Assembly: GCA_023300205.1 (NCBI GenBank)
Contig: JALZVD010000337.1
Location: 1-17,469, forward strand
From: Akkermansiaceae bacterium
GTDB lineage: Bacteria; Verrucomicrobiota; Verrucomicrobiia; Verrucomicrobiales; Akkermansiaceae
DNA: 17,469 bases
Direction of reading: 5' to 3'
Position 1 is the stretch's first letter; every line of letters begins with the position of its first letter. The notes under the pieces are model-generated. The model searched no databases. It saw only the letters and a list, made by a program, of their open reading frames with translations, and was not told the origin of the DNA. A program made the position numbers and the translations under genes. Of the stretch, positions 8,688-17,469 are shown piece by piece.

Positions 8688-9551
8688 ATGAGCAAGATTT
8701 TTACAACACTTTCATTACTTTTAGTAACAGCGGGCTACGCCACAGCAGCTGGTGCGCACCAATTAACTCCAGAATCAAACGTGATCTTTGGTGATAGAGG
8801 TGGGTTCGCTATTACGAACTCGATGATCATGGTGTGGATAGCTACTGCGATTATTGTTCTTTTCTGCCAAGCGGCAACTAAGAAGATGAGCATGGTTCCT
8901 GCTGGTTTTCAGAATTTTGCAGAGTGGTTGATTGAGTCGCTTTATAACTTCTTTGGTGGGATCTTGGGTGATCACTTGGTGAAGAGGACTTTTTGGTTCT
9001 TCGGTGGCACATTCCTTTTGATCCTGATCACTAATTGGTTAGGTCTTCTTCCTGGAGTAGGCACTATTGGGATGGGGCATGATGGATATATGGACTATGG
9101 TTTGCTCCGTGGTGGGAATGCTGATCTTAATACGACTGCAGCGATGTCAGTGATTTTCGCTATTTTATGGTTTTATTGGGCATTCTCTGAGAATGGAACA
9201 AAAGGCTTTTTGTCACACATCTTTGCGCCTAAGGGTGAGTTCTCTGGTGCGATGAGGGTGGGAATGATCGTGATCTTCTTCTTGGTGGGTATTTTGGAGA
9301 TAGTTTCGATTTTCATCCGTCCTGTAGCGCTTAGTTTCCGTCTGTATGGTAACGTTTTCGGTGGTGAGCAGACTCTTGAGTCACTGATGGCTCTTGGAGG
9401 TAAGTATTTTGCTTTTGCTCCGGCTCTGCCATTCATGTTTATTGAGGTGCTAGTGGGGCTTGTGCAGGCGCTAGTATTCACTCTGCTCAGTGCGGTATTC
9501 CTTAAGCTTATCTGTGATCATGGAGATCACGACGAAGAGCACGGGCATTAA
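8688..9551 (+). CDS. atpB: F1Fo ATP synthase subunit a
   Basis: 287 aa from the chosen start. This is the Fo stator membrane subunit that forms the two half-channels for proton movement against the c-ring. The essential Arg lies in helix 5 in the context RPVALSFRLYGNVFGGE, about two thirds along. Several hydrophobic helices are visible, including ILITNWLGLLPG and the C-terminal FIEVLVGLVQALVFTLLSAVF. The N-terminus (MSKIFTTLSLLLVTAGYATA) looks like a signal or extra hydrophobic segment, as in many verrucomicrobial homologues. An in-frame ATG at 8619 was not chosen because it overlaps the predicted promoter and adds non-conserved sequence. The protein ends in a His/Asp/Glu-rich tail. It is the first gene of the operon; no atpI precedes it. 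Confidence 0.95.
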   Translation: MSKIFTTLSLLLVTAGYATAAGAHQLTPESNVIFGDRGGFAITNSMIMVWIATAIIVLFCQAATKKMSMVPAGFQNFAEWLIESLYNFFGGILGDHLVKRTFWFFGGTFLLILITNWLGLLPGVGTIGMGHDGYMDYGLLRGGNADLNTTAAMSVIFAILWFYWAFSENGTKGFLSHIFAPKGEFSGAMRVGMIVIFFLVGILEIVSIFIRPVALSFRLYGNVFGGEQTLESLMALGGKYFAFAPALPFMFIEVLVGLVQALVFTLLSAVFLKLICDHGDHDEEHGH

Positions 9552-9610
9552 TATGATGATTTATACACTTTCGGAGGTCAGACCATAGCAAAGACGGTGG
9601 GGGCTTCTGG

Positions 9611-9648
9611 ACATAACAACAAACAATAACAACTAACTAAACAAGAAA
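9611..9648 (+). promoter_or_regulatory. atpE: A/C-rich, G-poor leader directly before atpE
   Basis: The 38 nt before the atpE ATG contain a single G and consist of AAC/ACAA-type repeats, so they should be unstructured. They end the 97-bp atpB-atpE gap. In Escherichia coli an unstructured leader before atpE acts as a translational enhancer for this most abundant subunit; a similar role here is inference. No proper Shine-Dalgarno sequence is present. Confidence 0.35.
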
Positions 9649-9843
9649 ATGGCAACTAAAACATTATTCGTAGCAGCAGCAGCACTCGGTGGAGCACTTG
9701 GAATTGGATTCCTCGGTGGTAAAGCAGCAGAGGCAACAGGACGTAACCCAGGAGCGGCTGGTCCTATCCTTACACTATCAATCATTCTTGCAGCGCTTAT
9801 CGAGGGAATCTTCATTCTTTCAGCATTCGCTGTTTCAGTTTAA
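9649..9843 (+). CDS. atpE: F1Fo ATP synthase subunit c
   Basis: 64 aa, at the short end for subunit c (commonly 70-90). It is a hairpin of two transmembrane helices that oligomerises into the rotor ring. Helix 1 has the Gly/Ala-rich packing motif (GGALGIGFLGG, residues 14-24). The polar loop is EATGRNPGA (28-36). Helix 2 carries the ion-binding carboxylate E52 in LAALIEGIFIL. E52 is followed by Gly-Ile instead of the Ser-Thr pair of sodium-binding rings, and helix 1 has no matching Gln, so proton coupling is favoured. The gene lies between an unstructured leader and a strong hairpin, consistent with elevated or stabilised expression. Confidence 0.95.
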   Translation: MATKTLFVAAAALGGALGIGFLGGKAAEATGRNPGAAGPILTLSIILAALIEGIFILSAFAVSV

Positions 9844-9869
9844 TTATTGAACGTAAGAATATAGTATCT

Positions 9870-9898
9870 TGAGCGTCGCTCGTTAAGGGCGACGCTCA
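9870..9898 (+). ncRNA. Intercistronic stem-loop after atpE
   Basis: TGAGCGTCGC and GCGACGCTCA form a perfect 10-bp GC-rich stem around a 9-nt loop. It starts 27 nt after the atpE stop and ends 44 nt before atpF. No U-tract follows (CTTAAAAAAC), so it is not a standard terminator. A role in protecting the atpE 3' end or in segmental mRNA processing is more likely. It is a cis RNA structure, not a free RNA gene. Confidence 0.6.
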
Positions 9899-9942
9899 CT
9901 TAAAAAACAAACTCGAAATCAACTCGAAACTAACAACATACA

Positions 9943-10476
9943 ATGTTTACAATATTAGCAGAAGGAGCAAATCCATTTACACAAATTACTGATAGCTTCG
10001 GTATTACTTGGCCGCTTTTCATTGCACAGGTTATTAACTTTATTATCGTGTTGTTCGTGTTGAAGAAGTTCGCCTTTGGTCCTATTCAAGCGATGCTAGA
10101 GCAGCGTAAGAACAGAATTTCTGAGGGTGAAGAGAAGCTGAAGCGCATTGAAACTCAGCTAGCTGAGTCAGAGGAGCGCACGGCAGCTGCAATCGAAGAA
10201 GCAAATAGCACGGCTAAGCGCCTCATTGATGAAGCTAAGGATAGTGCAGCGAGTCTATCAGAGCAGAAAACTCAGGAGGCAATCGCTTCAGCACAGGGTA
10301 TTCTTGCTAAGGCAGAGGACGCGGCTAAGGCAGAGCGCACACAGATGGTGGCAGAACTCAAGCAGGACTTCGGTCGTCTTGTGGCAGCAACTACAGCGAG
10401 CGTCACTGGTAAGGTTCTCAACGATGATGACAATAAGCGCATCAACGAGGAGGCAGTGTCATCTATTGAAGGTTAG
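9943..10476 (+). CDS. atpF: F1Fo ATP synthase subunit b
   Basis: 177 aa. This is the peripheral stalk subunit: one N-terminal membrane helix and a long cytoplasmic coiled coil that holds F1 against Fo, acting as a dimer. The membrane helix is residues ~23-43 (WPLFIAQVINFIIVLFVLKKF), followed by the family hallmark FGPIQAMLEQRKNRI and then a charged Ala/Glu/Lys-rich coiled coil to ~155. Residues 1-20 contain a short non-conserved N-terminus that faces the periplasm. Only one b-type gene is present, so the stalk is probably a homodimer rather than b/b'. It is flanked by the atpE hairpin and by atpH, 54 bp downstream. Confidence 0.93.
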   Translation: MFTILAEGANPFTQITDSFGITWPLFIAQVINFIIVLFVLKKFAFGPIQAMLEQRKNRISEGEEKLKRIETQLAESEERTAAAIEEANSTAKRLIDEAKDSAASLSEQKTQEAIASAQGILAKAEDAAKAERTQMVAELKQDFGRLVAATTASVTGKVLNDDDNKRINEEAVSSIEG

Positions 10477-10530
10477 TCCTAGCATTTTCTCGAAATAAAA
10501 TTTCTCAACGTCCGATCAACATAACATCAC

Positions 10531-10923
10531 ATGAAAGTAACTAAAGACGCAGCCGCAGCAGGAAAACGCCTATTCAGATTATGTGCCACTGGCAACAGAT
10601 TGAATGAGGACAAGCTACGCACCGTTATCAAGGCACTCGTAGAGAGAAAGCCAAGAAACTATCGAGGTATCTTAGCTACGCTTCATCGCCAAGTGCGACT
10701 GGATCTGGCTCAGCGCCATGTGATTGTAGAGAGTGCCAAGCAGCTTGATGAAGCTACTGGGAAGAACATCGCAAATAAGATGCTCTCTGAGCATGGAGAC
10801 GGACTTACATTTGAATATAAAATCAACCCCGCCTTACTAGGTGGAATTCGCATTCGCAAAGGCGATGATGTTTGGGACGGCTCAGTAAAAGGCCGCCTCG
10901 ACAAACTCGCTGATGCATTTTAA
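10531..10923 (+). CDS. atpH: F1Fo ATP synthase subunit delta, short form
   Basis: 130 aa, against about 175-185 for typical bacterial delta (OSCP). Position between atpF and atpA and the C-terminal signature NPALLGGIRIRKGDDVWDGS, then RGRL-like GRLDKLADAF, identify it. In the family this C-terminal part binds subunit b, while the N-terminal six-helix bundle grips the alpha N-termini on top of F1. Here the opening helix (AAAAGKRLFRLC) and the last bundle helices (RGILATLHRQVRLDLAQRHVIVESA by comparison) remain, but about 50 residues between them are absent. The reading frame is intact and the start has the A/C-rich leader of its neighbours, so this looks like a genuine compact subunit rather than a damaged gene. 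Confidence 0.88.
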   Translation: MKVTKDAAAAGKRLFRLCATGNRLNEDKLRTVIKALVERKPRNYRGILATLHRQVRLDLAQRHVIVESAKQLDEATGKNIANKMLSEHGDGLTFEYKINPALLGGIRIRKGDDVWDGSVKGRLDKLADAF

Positions 10924-10980
10924 GGCAATTTAAACGCAGTATCATTTAATCAATCTAAAAACTCTAATAAACTAATAGTC

Positions 10981-12513
10981 ATGAGCAGCATACTTCAGGA
11001 ACTAGAACAGGAAATCGCGAACGTAACGACTTCCGTAGGTAAAACAAACGTAGGCACAATCCGTGAAATCGGTGATGGTGTCGCTAAAGTTGAAGGTCTT
11101 AGCGACTGTCAGCTCAACGAGATGATTTCATTCCCTGGTGGTGTGACTGGTCTTGCGATGAACCTTGAGGAAGGTGAAGTTGGAGCGGTTCTACTAGGTG
11201 AGTATCTCCACCTCAAGGCAGGTGATGAGTGCCAGACAACTGGTAAGTTGCTTTCTGTGCCAGTAGGTGAGGCTCTGCTCGGACGAGTGATCGATACTCT
11301 CGGTGCGCCAATCGACGGAAAAGGAGATATTGCCGCTTCTGCTAACTATCCAGTTGAGAAGCTTGCTCCTGGAATTATTAAGCGTAAGTCAGTATCTGTT
11401 CCTGTTCAGACAGGAATCATGGCGATTGACGCTATGGTACCAATTGGTCGTGGACAGCGTGAGCTTATCATTGGAGACCGTGGAACTGGTAAGACTACGA
11501 TTGCGATCGATACGATTATATCACAGGCTAACCAGAACAAGGCAGCTGAAGCAGGTAAGCTTAAAGATCACGCCCCACTCTACTGTATTTACGTAGCAAT
11601 TGGACAGAAGGCATCAAACGTAGCTCGTATCCAGGCGACTCTAGAAGAGGCAGGAGCAATGGAATACACTACGATCGTAGCGGCCACAGCAGCTGATTCA
11701 GCGGCTAACCAGTTCCTAGCCCCGTATACAGGTTGTGCAGTAGCTGAGTATCTCATGGATCAGGGTAAAGAGTGTCTCATCGTATTTGATGATCTTTCAA
11801 AGCATGCTGTAGCTTATCGTCAGGTATCACTCATTCTTAAGCGTCCATCAGGACGTGAAGCTTATCCAGGTGATGTTTTCTACCTACACTCAAGACTTCT
11901 TGAGCGTTCAGCACGTCTTTCAGAGAATGCTGGTGGTGGTTCACTCACTGCGCTTCCTATTATCGAGACACAGGCTGGTGACGTATCTGCATACATTCCA
12001 ACTAACGTGATTTCCATCACAGATGGACAGATTTTCCTTGAGACAGACTTGTTCTACCAGGGTATCCGTCCGGCGATTTCAGTTGGTCTTTCAGTTTCTC
12101 GTGTTGGTTCTGCAGCGCAGACTAAGGCGATCAAGAAAGTTTCTGGAACAACGAAGCTCGACCTAGCTCAGTTCCGTGAGCTTCAGGCGTTCGCTCAGTT
12201 TGGATCAGATCTTGATGACCAGACTAAAGGGAAGATCGAAAAAGGTCTCCGGATTGTTGAGCTTTTCAAGCAGAATCAATATGCACCTAAATCAATGCAG
12301 ATGCAGGTAGTAGTGCTCTTCTCAATGCAGAATGGATACTTCGATGATGTTGACGTAGATCGCATCAAAGAGTGCCAGACTGGGCTTGAAGAGTTCATGG
12401 AAACACGCAAGGCAGACGTTCTTCAGTTGATCGCTGATGATAAGGCAATGACTGACGGAGTAAACGATGCTCTTCACTCAGCTCTTAAAGACTTCAAAGG
12501 TTCTTGGAAGTAA
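10981..12513 (+). CDS. atpA: F1Fo ATP synthase subunit alpha
   Basis: 510 aa, normal length. It forms the F1 hexamer with beta and carries the non-catalytic nucleotide sites. Walker A is G165-D-R-G-T-G-K171-T. Walker B ends at D270-D271 ([17 protein letters not shown]). The arginine finger that reaches the catalytic beta site is R374 in [14 protein letters not shown]. The N-terminal beta-barrel ([16 protein letters not shown]) and the C-terminal helical domain are complete. It lies 57 bp after atpH and 88 bp before atpG; the latter gap contains an imperfect hairpin. Confidence 0.98.
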   Translation: MSSILQELEQEIANVTTSVGKTNVGTIREIGDGVAKVEGLSDCQLNEMISFPGGVTGLAMNLEEGEVGAVLLGEYLHLKAGDECQTTGKLLSVPVGEALLGRVIDTLGAPIDGKGDIAASANYPVEKLAPGIIKRKSVSVPVQTGIMAIDAMVPIGRGQRELIIGDRGTGKTTIAIDTIISQANQNKAAEAGKLKDHAPLYCIYVAIGQKASNVARIQATLEEAGAMEYTTIVAATAADSAANQFLAPYTGCAVAEYLMDQGKECLIVFDDLSKHAVAYRQVSLILKRPSGREAYPGDVFYLHSRLLERSARLSENAGGGSLTALPIIETQAGDVSAYIPTNVISITDGQIFLETDLFYQGIRPAISVGLSVSRVGSAAQTKAIKKVSGTTKLDLAQFRELQAFAQFGSDLDDQTKGKIEKGLRIVELFKQNQYAPKSMQMQVVVLFSMQNGYFDDVDVDRIKECQTGLEEFMETRKADVLQLIADDKAMTDGVNDALHSALKDFKGSWK

Positions 12514-12560
12514 GCATGCTGAAATGCACTGGAATGATATAGATTGCAGTGTATTCATGC
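12514..12560 (+). ncRNA. Imperfect intercistronic stem-loop after atpA
   Basis: Immediately after the atpA stop, GCA-TGAA-CACTG can pair with CAGTG-TTCA-TGC, with small bulges and a 15-nt loop, about 12 pairs in all. No U-tract follows. It is weaker than the hairpin after atpE, and its function is uncertain. Confidence 0.35.
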
Positions 12561-12601
12561 TAAACTACTAAAAATCACTTACTAACTACTTTAAAGACAA
12601 C

Positions 12602-13498
12602 ATGGCAAACCTCAGAGACATCCGCCGACGGATTAAGTCGGTAAAAAACACAGCGCAGATTACGCGTGCGATGCAACTTGTTGCTGCGGCTAAGATGAAG
12701 AAGGCCCAGGATCAGGCGCTCGCTGGACGTGAGTATGCTGACCAGCTTAACCAGGTCCTCGTGAACCTGAAGGAAAACGTAGATGAAGAATCTCACTCAC
12801 TTCTAGAGAGGCGTGATGGGGAGAAAACTCTGACTCTAGTGATTTCTACTGATAAAGGTCTCTGTGGTGGGCTTAATGCAAACCTTCTAAAGTTAGTGAG
12901 AAGTGAGCAGAATGAGCATACTACTTACGCTACAGTGGGTAAGAAAGCTCGTATTCAGCTAGAGAAGACTGGTGACGAGATCAAGGCTGACTTTGTTGTG
13001 GCTGATCCTGTTGCTTTCTCAGAAGCTCGTCCTATCGCTAAATTTCTCACGGAGCAGTTTCTTGATGGAAGTTACGACAAGATTAAGGTCTGCTTTACTA
13101 ACTTTGTTTCGACACTCACTCAGACGCCTCACTGCTCACAGCTTCTTCCTATTGAGGCTGATAAGCTAGCTGAGAAGCGTGACTATGAGGGTGTAGGTAA
13201 AGATGTAATTAAAGAGACTGATCATGCGTCAGCAATGTCTAATGATTACGAGTTTGAGCCTTCACCGGAGGTGGTTCTCGACACTCTTCTTCCACAGTAT
13301 CTTAACTTTCAGATCTATCAGATGATCTTAGAAGCTCGCGCTTCTGAGCACTCAGCGCGTATGGTGTCTATGAAGGCCGCTACTGATAATGCAAACAATA
13401 TGATCGATGATCTCACTCTCGATTATAACAAGCTCCGTCAGGCAGCAATTACTGCTGAGCTTCTCGAAATCACTACTGCGATGAAAGCAATGGAGTAG
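12602..13498 (+). CDS. atpG: F1Fo ATP synthase subunit gamma
   Basis: 298 aa. This is the central rotor shaft, whose N- and C-terminal helices form the coiled coil inside the alpha3beta3 ring. The conserved N-terminus MANLRDIRRRIKSVKNTAQI followed by TRAMQLVAAAKMKKA and the C-terminus ARMVSMKAATDNANNMIDDL with QAAITAELLEITTAMKAME are both intact. The central Rossmann-like domain includes LVISTDKGLCGGLNANL. Length is ordinary. It is followed after 59 bp by atpD, with a very A-rich leader and no hairpin. Confidence 0.97.
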   Translation: MANLRDIRRRIKSVKNTAQITRAMQLVAAAKMKKAQDQALAGREYADQLNQVLVNLKENVDEESHSLLERRDGEKTLTLVISTDKGLCGGLNANLLKLVRSEQNEHTTYATVGKKARIQLEKTGDEIKADFVVADPVAFSEARPIAKFLTEQFLDGSYDKIKVCFTNFVSTLTQTPHCSQLLPIEADKLAEKRDYEGVGKDVIKETDHASAMSNDYEFEPSPEVVLDTLLPQYLNFQIYQMILEARASEHSARMVSMKAATDNANNMIDDLTLDYNKLRQAAITAELLEITTAMKAME

Positions 13499-13536
13499 TC
13501 ATTGATTTCGAACCACTTTAACAAACAAAAATTTAA

Positions 13537-15021
<1,485 letters not shown>

Positions 15022-15028
15022 TTTTAAT

Positions 15029-15062
15029 CAAGGCGGTTGGCTCAAATCCTGCGCCTTGTTTT
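15029..15062 (+). terminator. Hairpin plus T4 between atpD and atpC, possible partial terminator
   Basis: CAAGGCG (15029-15035) pairs perfectly with CGCCTTG (15052-15058) around a 16-nt loop and is followed directly by TTTT. It starts eight nt after the atpD stop and ends 22 nt before the chosen atpC start. The stem is short and the loop large, so full termination is unlikely. Partial attenuation would reduce epsilon, which is one copy per enzyme against three beta. Confidence 0.45.
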
Positions 15063-15084
15063 ATCCAACTTTAAACTTAATTCC

Positions 15085-15489
15085 ATGCTTCAACTAGAAA
15101 TCGTAACTCCAGAGAAGAAGATCTTCTCAGACACAGTATCAGACGTTTACTTGCCGGGTGCAGGTGGTGAGATGGGTGTGTTAGAGCTGCACGCAGCTCT
15201 CGTCACAGCTCTTCATCCTGGCGAGCTTCGCTACGAGAAAGATGGTGAAGTTCATGCGCTAGCGATCGGTTCAGGATTCGCAGAGGTCACTCAAGAAAAG
15301 GTGTCAGTTCTCACGGACTCAGCCTATGGCGAAGACGACATCGATGAAGCAGCAGAGGAAGCGGCGATGAAGCGTGCAGAGGAGCAACTCGAGAAAGTAT
15401 CTGCAGAAGATGCAGAAGAAGCAGCTTATCTCCAAGCTACAATAGCAACTAATGCAGCGAGACTCCAGCTTAAGCGTAAGCACAGGTAA
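15085..15489 (+). CDS. atpC: F1Fo ATP synthase subunit epsilon
   Basis: 134 aa from the chosen start. Epsilon joins gamma to the c-ring and, through its C-terminal helices, can inhibit ATP hydrolysis. The N-terminal beta-sandwich is clear (LEIVTPEKKIFSDTVSDVYL, then GGEMGVLELHAALVTALHPG and GSGFAEVTQEKVSVLTD). The C-terminal part is an Ala/Glu-rich two-helix hairpin (EAAEEAAMKRAEEQLEKV onward) ending in a basic QLKRKHR. An in-frame ATG at 15037 lies inside the upstream hairpin and would add 16 residues not typical of the family, so the ATG at 15085 is preferred. It is the last gene of the operon. Confidence 0.94.
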   Translation: MLQLEIVTPEKKIFSDTVSDVYLPGAGGEMGVLELHAALVTALHPGELRYEKDGEVHALAIGSGFAEVTQEKVSVLTDSAYGEDDIDEAAEEAAMKRAEEQLEKVSAEDAEEAAYLQATIATNAARLQLKRKHR

Positions 15490-15522
15490 TTAGCTTAGAG
15501 CTACTTCTATTACATTCTAAAG

Positions 15523-15551
15523 CCCCAGTAGTTAAATCTACTGGGGTTTTT
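15523..15551 (+). terminator. Intrinsic terminator of the atp operon
   Basis: CCCCAGTAG and CTACTGGGG form a perfect 9-bp stem with a 6-nt loop (TTAAAT), followed by TTTTT. It lies 33 nt after the atpC stop and about 12 nt from the 3' end of the leftward Fic pseudogene, so it insulates the operon from convergent transcription. In the leftward direction the hairpin is followed only by CTTTAG, so termination there would be weaker. Confidence 0.92.
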
Positions 15552-15563
15552 CTATAGAAGGAC

Positions 15564-16506
15564 TTATTCTTTAAGTAACTGACTTAAGTCTGAGACAAGA
15601 AGAAAGAAGTATGCGTTACCATTTTTTTCTTTAGTAAATAATCCTGCCTTACTTAATGGCAATAGGTCAGTGTGTGCAGTTTGATTGATGATTCTATGAC
15701 TTGTTTGGTTCGAAGCTATAGAATAAATGGCATGATTATTTCATGCTGCGTGGCTAAGTAGTGCTTTCTGGCGATGATTCGACTTTCTCATGCTTAGTAG
15801 AGTTGAGGCTAACTCTTGTTGCTGAGATTGCTTTCTTTCTATATTACGGTGTAATGAGCTAACGGATTTTTCTAATGCCTCTAATTGATGAATGATAAAA
15901 TAGTGTAGATCATTTTCATCAGTTTCAGTATTTAAAAATGCTCTGTAGTATTGAGTGGGAGCTTTCAAAAGTTCCGAGGATAGAGAGATATATTCTATTA
16001 TCTAGTGGCCATGTTTGATTATGCACCAATAGAAGAGAGCTCTCGCTGTTCTGCCGTTGCCACCGTAAGAAAGTTGTTCAATATCATCCGTTCATCTTTA
16101 ATCTTTGGCGCTGAGTATTAACTTAGCATGTTACTAGCCAATTCTCGAGTAACTGAGGCGCCTTCAAACTGTGATGAAGTGATGGATTCTTCTATTAATG
16201 ATGAAATACTATAACGTTTTGATTCTATTCCAACACCGTCTGGCTTTACGTTAGCGTTCGAGGTTCCGGCGCTGATGAATAAGCTCAAAAATATGCTGAG
16301 TAAGGTAAAATACAAATGGGTTATCTTTGGGCTCCTGAAACTCTAGATGTTGATAACGGCTATTTCTATATCTGAGCTTGTCCCAATGAAGGTGTTTTTT
16401 TAGAGTCAGGTATTTTATTTGTTGGGGTATTTATAGCAGAGCCTAGCTTATCAAATGTCTTTGTAAGAAGTGATTTCCAATTGGGTGGTATTGCTGGGTA
16501 TTTCAT
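15564..16506 (-). pseudogene. Decayed Fic-family (Fic/DOC, AMPylase-type) gene
   Basis: Reading leftward with frame changes recovers one Fic protein in the correct order: MKYPAIPPNWKSLL (from 16506), HLHWDKLRYR (16394-16365), FVFYLTQHIFELIHQ, NVKPDGVGIESKRYSISSL with the inhibitory-helix motif SSQFEGA, ERMILNNF (16093-16070), GGNGRTARALFYW (from 16064), KAPTQYYRAFL, NHRQKALLSHAA, and a C-terminal DNA-binding-like segment ending at 15564. Lesions: frameshift at an A7 run (16395-16401); a second near 16253-16271; in-frame TAA at 16118-16120; a deletion of roughly 100 codons plus frameshift near 16065-16070, removing the catalytic His; TAG at 16002-16004 where the family has Trp; TGA at 15741-15743. 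The D of the Fic motif is Gly. Intact relatives transfer AMP or other groups to protein hydroxyls. The gene is certainly non-functional as a Fic enzyme. It lies downstream of serS in the same direction. Confidence 0.85.
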
Positions 16507-16570
16507 ATCCTAATTTAGTAGTAATTAGGAGCGAATTAGAATTTTTTGTAACTCGAATTAAATGTGTATG

Positions 16571-17469
16571 TTATGAAATATCTTGGTGGCCAAAATAGGG
16601 AATCAAAGCCTCAGGGATTTTGATACTGCCGTCAGGTTGTTGGTTTTGCTCGATGAGGGCAACGTAGAGTCTTGGTAGGGCTGTTCCTGATCCGTTGAGG
16701 GTGTGACAGAACTGGTTTTTACCGTCTACGTCTTTGTAGCGGAGCTTCATGCGGCGGGCTTGGTAGTCGCCGAAGTTTGAGCAGCTTGAGACTTCTAGGA
16801 ATTTACCTTGTCCGGGTGCCCAGACTTCGATGTCGTAGGTCTTGAGTGCGCTGAATCCGATGTCTCCTGTGCAGAGTTCTATGGTTCGGTAGTGGAGGCC
16901 TAGCTTTTGGAGAGCTGCTTCTGCATGACCAGTGAGCTCTTCTAGGGCTACCATGGATTTCTCAGGAGTTACTGCTTGAACGAGTTCTACTTTATCAAAT
17001 TGGTGCATGCGGATGATGCCTTTGTTATCACGACCTGCGCTGCCTGCCTCACGGCGGAAACATGGTGTCTGTGCTGTCATCTTGATAGGGAGGTCTGCCT
17101 CGTTCTGAATGGTCTCACGGAGCAGGTTTGTGACTGGGACTTCTGCAGTGGGAGCAAGGAACATTTCGTTGTCTTCGATACCGTACATGTCATCTTCAAA
17201 CTTAGGTAGCTGACCGGTGCCTTCCATGCAGTATCGTCTGATGAGGTGAGGTACGTTGACTTCTTGGTAGCCGTGTTCTTCTGTTTGAAGGTCGAGTAGG
17301 AAATTGATGAGTGCGCGTTCGAGCTTAGCGCCTTTTCCACGGTACATGGCGAAGCCTGATCCTGAGATTTTAGCTGCGGCTTCAAAGTCGATGAGGTGGT
17401 GCTTTTCTGCGAGTTGGACGTGGTCTAGGGGTTCTGCAATTTCTGGTTTGTTACCCCAAACTCTTATTT
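16571..17469 (-). CDS. serS: Seryl-tRNA synthetase, 3' part (5' end off window)
   Basis: About 299 codons are visible up to the stop at 16571-16573; the frame stays open to the right edge, so the N-terminal tRNA-binding coiled coil and the start lie outside. The visible part begins around IRVWGNKPEIAEPLDH and covers the class II catalytic core: ISGSGFAMYRGKGAKLERAL, motif 2 around PCFRREAGSAGRDNKGIIRM followed by HQFDKVEL, and motif 3 in NGSGTALPRLYVALIE. The serine-specific TAEVPVTNL segment is present. It charges tRNA-Ser (and tRNA-Sec where present) in the cytoplasm. The C-terminus IPEALIPYFG is typical. The 64-bp gap downstream holds only a weak AT-only inverted repeat (16510-16528) before the Fic pseudogene. 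Confidence 0.97.
   Translation of the reverse strand, partial: IRVWGNKPEIAEPLDHVQLAEKHHLIDFEAAAKISGSGFAMYRGKGAKLERALINFLLDLQTEEHGYQEVNVPHLIRRYCMEGTGQLPKFEDDMYGIEDNEMFLAPTAEVPVTNLLRETIQNEADLPIKMTAQTPCFRREAGSAGRDNKGIIRMHQFDKVELVQAVTPEKSMVALEELTGHAEAALQKLGLHYRTIELCTGDIGFSALKTYDIEVWAPGQGKFLEVSSCSNFGDYQARRMKLRYKDVDGKNQFCHTLNGSGTALPRLYVALIEQNQQPDGSIKIPEALIPYFGHQDIS

Noticed and set aside
15037..15084. Upstream ATG at 15037 as the atpC start
   Set aside because: The codon lies inside the post-atpD hairpin, and the added residues are not part of the conserved epsilon N-terminus, which begins at MLQLEIVTPEKK.
15741..15968. Open frame of 75 codons on the minus strand as a stand-alone gene
   Set aside because: Its product is the post-catalytic part of a Fic protein, opened by a TTG that codes an internal Leu and closed by a premature TGA; the same frame continues with Fic sequence on both sides.
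16118..16315. Small secreted or membrane protein of 65 residues on the minus strand
   Set aside because: The hydrophobic N-terminus is an out-of-frame reading of Fic sequence; the rest is the Fic inhibitory-helix region cut by a TAA. It is a pseudogene fragment.
16395..16401. Programmed frameshift at the A7 run in the Fic gene
   Set aside because: Five other lesions, including nonsense codons and a large deletion, show the gene is dead, so slippage mutation is the simpler explanation.
16510..16528. Inverted repeat CTAATT/AATTAG after serS
   Set aside because: Six nearly all A/T pairs without a T-tract; too weak to call a terminator and likely chance.

Overview
The window reads as chromosomal core genome of a member of the phylum Verrucomicrobiota, most likely order Verrucomicrobiales (Rubritalea/Akkermansiaceae-like). 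This rests on the large secreted PVC-type 'SGNH + dehydrogenase + HEAT' protein next to a secreted ThuA-like protein, the moderate GC content, and the A/C-rich leaders with no Shine-Dalgarno sequence in front of almost every gene. The genus assignment is inference.

Layout. Positions 1-8474 are read leftward: a partial PVC-type multidomain protein (1-3116, running off the left edge), a ThuA-like protein (3198-4244), leucyl-tRNA synthetase leuS (4392-6950) and argininosuccinate lyase argH (7083-8474). Hairpins lie in the argH-leuS gap (a good terminator) and in the thuA-PVC gap. A 213-bp divergent region (8475-8687) separates argH from a complete rightward F1Fo ATP synthase operon, atpB-atpE-atpF-atpH-atpA-atpG-atpD-atpC (8688-15489), which ends at a textbook intrinsic terminator (15523-15551). 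Read leftward from the right edge are the 3' part of serS (16571-17469) and, between serS and the atp terminator, a heavily decayed Fic-family (AMPylase-type) gene (15564-16506) that fills the only stretch that looks gene-free.

How the parts work together. The atp operon encodes all eight structural subunits of a proton-type rotary ATP synthase. The divergent region holds a perfect 20-bp palindrome, TGTGA-N6-TCACA, centred about 41.5 bp upstream of the start predicted from a TATACT -10 box. This is the class II geometry of Crp/Fnr-family activation and suggests that respiration- or carbon-linked control enters here. Inside the operon, stem-loops follow the genes of the three multi-copy subunits (c, alpha, beta), and the one after atpD looks like a partial terminator before atpC. 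The delta subunit is unusually short and the beta subunit carries an insert. The leftward genes are housekeeping (leuS, argH, serS) plus a pair of exported proteins probably used in degrading sugars or polysaccharide-derived compounds.

I see no CRISPR array, insertion sequence, tRNA or rRNA. The main points for a second look are the Crp/Fnr-like site, the cryptic Fic pseudogene with at least six lesions, the absence of Shine-Dalgarno sequences, the intercistronic hairpins and the short delta subunit.
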